Assembly (NCBI GenBank): GCA_013076295.1
Contig: RQOL01000532.1
Coordinates: 4,402,001-4,466,000, forward strand
Reading direction: 5' to 3'
Origin: Sanderia malayensis
Taxonomy: Eukaryota; Cnidaria; Scyphozoa; Semaeostomeae; Pelagiidae
DNA: 64,000 nucleotides
Shown: positions 59,881 through 64,000 of the stretch, in pieces
Position numbering within the stretch: the stretch's first letter is position 1
Layout of the letters: the number at the start of each line of letters is the position of its first letter
The notes under the pieces: generated by a model
The model's database searches: none
Told to the model about the DNA's origin: nothing
The model's input: only the letters and a program-made list of their open reading frames with translations
Position numbers and translations under genes: made by a program

Positions 59881-61413
59881 CAAGAGTAACGAGGGATGGT
59901 GTTGACGGAAGAGGAGGAGGTGCCAACCAGATGGAGCACGTACTTCGAAGAACTGATGAACATCGAGAACGAGAGAGTCAAGAGAGTGATGCCCCCAGCG
60001 GATGAGAGACCTGTAGCAAGGATTGAAAACACCGAAGTAGTGGAAGCTATGAGAAAGATGAAGAAAGGAAAAGCGGTAGGACTGGATGACATCCCGATAG
60101 AGGCTGGGAGAGTGTTGGGTGACGTAGGAGTGGAAACACTACTACAGATCTTCACAAAGATAATGGAATTGGAGAAAATGCCGCAGGAATGGAGAGAAAG
60201 CATCCTGGTACCAATCTTCAAAAACAAGGGTGACATCCTAGATTGTGGGAATTGCAGAGGCATAAAGTTAATGGCCCACACATTGAAGTTTTGGGAAAGG
60301 ATTATAGAAAAAAGGCTCAGAGAAGGTGTGTCCGTGTCTGACAAGCAATTTGGTTTTATGCCAGGAAGAAGTACGACAGATGCAATTTTCGCTCTGAGGC
60401 AGCTCATTGAAAAGTACAGTGAAGGCAGGAAAGACCTACACTGCGTGTTTATCGATCTGGAAAAGGCGTACGATAGAGTACCGAGACAGGAGATATGGAA
60501 CTGTTTGAGATTGAAGGAGGTGGAGGAAAAGTACATCCGGTTAATTCAGGACATGTACGAGAATTGCAAGACAAGAGTGCGATGTGCGGTAGGAACAACC
60601 ACAGACTTCTCTGTCAAGGTCTATCTGCACCAGGGCTCGGCACTCAGTCCATTTTTGTTTGTCTTACTGAGCAAATCCAGAGGGCGGCATCATGGGACAT
60701 GATGTTTGCTGATGATATTGCTTTGTGTGACGACACAAGCGAGGATGTTAAAGAACACCTGGAAGAGTCGCGCAGGGAGATGGAAAACAGAGGACTGAAG
60801 GTCAGCAGACAGAAGACGGAGTACCTGTGTATGGGCGAGCAAGGCACAGCAGGGGAGTTGAGAATGCAAGGGGAGAAACTAAAGCAAATGGAGGAGTTCA
60901 AATATCTAAGATCTACGGTACAGCAGTATGGAGGGTCGAACGAGTACCGATGAAGGTGAAAGGGCGGATGTTCAAGACGATGGTACGGCCAGCCATGCAG
61001 TACGGCATGGAAGCAGTTGCAGTCACAAGGCGCAGGAAAAGAAGATGGAGGTGGCCGAGATGCGGATGCTGGGGTTCACCTTGGGAAAAACAAGGGTGGA
61101 CAGAATAAGAAATGAAACGACGCGGATTTCATTGCAGGTTGGTGAATTGGGCGGAAAGCTGAGGGATACAAGGCTTCGGTGGTAGGAAGAGTACTAGGCG
61201 GGAGGCAGAGATCTAGGAAGATGATAGTAGGAATGAGAGGTAGACGACGGCCAAAGATACGATAGATGGACTGCGTAAGAGAGGACATGAGGTCTATCGG
61301 CGCGAGAGGGGAGGATGCCATGGAAAGATCGAGATGGAGGCTGAGGATCCGCACCGGTGACCCCGTTTAGAATGGGATTAAAGCCTGCAGAAGAAGAAGA
61401 AGAAGAAGAAGAA
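59881..61413 (+). pseudogene. Degraded RTE-type LINE, 5' truncated, with GAA tail
   Basis: Frames in order: 59896-60702 ([95 protein letters not shown]), then 60495-60953 ([50 protein letters not shown]), then 60827-61185 in two frames (FKTMVRPAMQYGMEAVAVTR, AEMRMLGFTLGKTRVDRIRN). The RT core with FADD and the C-terminal order are those of RTE/BovB-like elements. At least three frameshifts and no endonuclease mean the copy is dead. It ends in a GAA/AAG microsatellite, as RTE elements do. Confidence 0.9.
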
Positions 61414-61414
61414 T
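61387..61414. repeat. GAA trinucleotide tail of the RTE LINE
   Basis: Seven to eight GAA/AGA units follow GCCTGCA directly at the 3' end of the LINE. Confidence 0.85.
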
Positions 61415-63302
61415 GATTCGTGCCCACAACTAAAAAATCTATGCACATGTTTCCAGTTCAAGAATCTGGTGTGCATATCATTTTTTTGTTTTTTGGTTCT
61501 CTCCGAAACGACTTTTCTTCCTTCCAAAACAGCATTTTTCCGTTCTGGTTTATCTGACATCGTTGACAGTGCTGAGAGTGCCTCGGAGAGCCTGTTGGTG
61601 CTGATGAACACAACTTGCAGTGCAGATGCGGTTTCCTAATATCGCAGATCTCCTTTCTTTTCTCGCATGGGATAAAAGTACTCCCAAATACCCTTCCTTT
61701 TCTGCAAAACATACAAACTTAGTTAAGGCTAATTTCTTAAATATGCCCCACGTCAGAAGTAACATGAAACATTATGCATTATTACCAGTAACTTCTACAT
61801 CAGTCTACACTCTACAGAAGTCCACATTATTGAATGTAACAAGCATACATCCAACCTCGCTCAGTCCGCGTGTTACCCTTTTCTATAAGTTAAGAACTGT
61901 GGTGACGGTTGTTTTTGGATCGACGTAAGCAAATAATGTTAGATATTTTCTGACATCAATTGCCAGGATAAGAACTCCTGAATTGATCACGAAAGATTCA
62001 ACCCGTTCCGAGAATTACTCGTAAGAAATAACTCAATCTTTACTTGGTCAGGCTCATAGATTCACATAGACTCGTAGGCTCAATCTCCATCAAAGCAACA
62101 AAATATTTATATTTAAAACTATTTACAGATTCGGTAGGCTTGCAGGCTCCAATTCTTAAATTCCGTATCTCTGAAAAATGCACTTCTGCTTCAAGGAAGG
62201 TTAGACTCAAATTCATGCCCTGTACAGCAACAACACCAAGCTTTATGGTGTGTACAGCGATTACCATCTCAGACATGTAAACAACTACCAAATTCCAAAA
62301 GGTCTGAGTCACTGTGTACAGGGGGGTTGCGCCCGCAAACCTATTAATCTTCACAAAAATCCCACAAATAATCCACCGACAAGTTCTTTTATAAAAAGCG
62401 CGTAGTGTGTGCATAACGAGTGACATAATGATTTCCTTGATTAAGCGTCTTGATTAAGTTCTATAACATTTTCAATTGTCTTACTCAATCAGATGATACT
62501 TGTGTAAAAGTTTATTTAATTTGTATGTTATTTTTTTTTATGTCCACATCACATTAACGATCCCCTTATTTCCTCTTATATTGCGCATGAGTGAAAAATA
62601 TTCAATGTAAACGAAATAGGTGGGAATAGCAGCGGCCAATAGAATAACCTAACGATTCCGATGTTTAATTCGACAAGAAATTCCTTCAGAGATGTTTTGT
62701 AATATCTGGTTGATATAACATGCATAATAAATTCAACATTTCAATGAAAAAATTTACTATACAAATAACCTGAAACAAATATCTAAAATAAAACATTATT
62801 GCAGCGACTCAACCATGATCAGCCTTTACATCCAGGATGTAAATCATTGAATTAAATAGAATTTTGGACATTGTCAAATATAATAAGCATATTGTATTAT
62901 GTTCATGACAACACTGTTTCTTTGCCTATTAACTTAGGCCAAGAGGTGGGTTTCTAAATATCATAAGTTGCGCTTGCGCAGCACACACAGGCCTTTGAAG
63001 AGGGGTGAGTCCTTAATGTGGTGGATATGCTACTGTTCTGAAACATAATTTTGAAAGCCATGCCCAAATACATGGAAAACCCTATGCATAAATCCTAATG
63101 TCCCCAAACCTAGAAACAGTCTTACAAAAATTATGTTTTCCAAGCAGCAAAATTTCCAAACCTGCAACGCCTACAACGCCTTGTGTTAAAATGCAGAATG
63201 GCGCCCCTTCCATATGTGAAACTCTTCTGCCATCAATCTATTTGGTTAACATTGTAAAGGAACATTATTGCAAAATTATGGATTAATAATGCGCTTCCAT
63301 AA
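61415..63302. other. Intergenic stretch with unassigned frames
   Basis: 61458-61765 on the minus strand holds overlapping frames; one reads HLHCKLCSSAPTGSPRHSQH and CQRCQ, a Cys/His pattern that could be a zinc-binding or transposon fragment. 62040-62426 on the minus strand is a 128-codon frame (CRWIICGIFVKINRFAGATP, VVYMSEMVIAVHTIKLGV) without recognisable family. Neither has supporting splice sites that I can defend. The remainder is AT-rich. Confidence 0.3.
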
Positions 63303-63569
63303 ACTGTAAAAACTCTATTAAGCACCCCCCAAAATGGGTGGCTTATTTACTTGTCAATGTTCCAGAACGGGGCTTATTGGAGAGAGGGGCTAATATGGTG
63401 GGGGCTTAATCAAATTCTCAAATAAACTTTAAAAAAAAGCTTTGTAAAATAACTGGAAAACAGCGTTATGTTTTTGGTGTGATCAATCAGAGTTTTGATT
63501 ATTGTTCGAAATTTCCAGAACAAGGAGGGATACTTAATAAATAGGAGAGCTTATTAGAGCTTTTACAGT
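63303..63569. mobile_element. MITE with about 21-bp inverted repeats
   Basis: Left end ACTGTAAAAACTCTATTAAG and right end CTTATTAGAGCTTTTACAGT form an imperfect inverted repeat (two mismatches) around a 225-bp C/G-run-bearing core (GCACCCCCC, GGTGGGGGC). No clear target duplication. Non-coding. Confidence 0.6.
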
Positions 63570-63608
63570 ATTTTATTGCAGAAGTATTTGCTTCCAAAAG
63601 TGTGGCAC

Positions 63609-64000
63609 CTAAGCATTGTTGCTTGTAACTGCATTGCTACTTGGTCCAGTTGGTTGAGGTCGAGTAAATTCAGCTCTCGGTTTGCATGAAAACACGACAA
63701 GTATGCCCAAAAGCCATTGCTTTGACAGCCTATTTCGGTAAAGTACAATCAATGGGTTGGCGATTGCGTTAAGGACAAGCATCAGTATCACCAGCATTAA
63801 GAAACACATAAACCAAGTTGAGTACAGCAGTGATTGTGAATTTGTTTCAACGACCACAACAAAACATATGTTGAAATGCAGGAAGAAATGTATGTCACTA
63901 GCAAGGTTATCAGAAGGAGCAACACTGTTTTATACAGCTCTTGTACATATCGTGGATCTTCTACTGCCGATTCCATGCCATTTCTATTCGCATAGACTGG
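63609..64000 (-). pseudogene. Rhodopsin-type GPCR C-terminal part, frameshifted, leaves window
   Basis: From the window edge on the minus strand one frame reads ELYKTVLLLLITLLVTYISS, a TM6-like helix. The next frame, from about 63857, reads FMCFLMLVILMLVLNAIANP, then LIVLYRNR, a TM7 helix with the NAxANPLI..Y form of the NPxxY motif, followed by a short tail. The two helices are in different frames, with a one-base shift near 63855. This is either a pseudogene, a sequence error or a small intron missed by eye. The 5' part is outside the window, so ligand class is unknown. Confidence 0.6.

Noticed and set aside
59896..61113. An intact, possibly active RTE retrotransposon
   Set aside because: At least three frameshifts and the absence of the endonuclease domain show a dead 5'-truncated copy.

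Overview
The window looks like a nuclear chromosome segment from an invertebrate animal. It is AT-rich, its genes have many small GT-AG exons, it holds several transposon families, and it encodes metazoan orthologues such as ANAPC4, MANF, SNIP1, AAGAB, a two-pore K+ channel and a rhodopsin-type GPCR fragment. The gene repertoire and the style of the retroelements fit an early-branching animal, most likely a cnidarian, but the species is an inference. No bacterial operons, CRISPR arrays or organellar genes were seen. All gene models were built by reading exons and splice sites by eye.

Layout. 1-6.2 kb: the 5' two thirds of ANAPC4 on the minus strand, leaving the window at its left edge. 6.3-20.8 kb: a gene-poor, repeat-rich block. 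It has duplicated coiled-coil coding segments split by a LINE, a 713-bp foldback element with 9-bp target duplications, GCTCGC-type repeats carrying a Harbinger-like MITE, and a decayed reverse-transcriptase element invaded by a hAT-like element. 20.8-30.4 kb: a compact housekeeping cluster of DCAF7 (single exon, -), FHIT (+), LSM3 (-), AAGAB (single exon, +), MANF/CDNF (-) and SNIP1 (+). 34.1-38.4 kb: a two-pore-domain K+ channel (+). 39.0-39.8 kb: a hAT MITE with perfect 8-bp target duplications.

40.3-55.2 kb: urocanate hydratase UROC1 (+, 24 exons) and histidine ammonia-lyase HAL (-, about 22 exons) sit tail to tail with about 750 bp between stop codons. They catalyse consecutive steps of histidine breakdown (histidine to urocanate to imidazolonepropionate), so this is a natural metabolic pair. 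A 61-bp minisatellite of about 19 copies, headed by a GC-rich hairpin, lies in a HAL intron. Upstream of HAL are an orphan IGHMBP2-like N-terminal segment and a tRNA-derived SINE. 57.2-59.6 kb: HEMK1, a glutamine methyltransferase (-). 59.9-61.4 kb: a dead RTE-type LINE (+) ending in a GAA tail. The right edge holds a MITE and the frameshifted C-terminal part of a GPCR (-).

No single unprecedented system stands out. The strongest leads are the convergent HAL-UROC1 pair, the hairpin-headed minisatellite, the duplicated coiled-coil locus and the nested mobile elements with readable target-site duplications.
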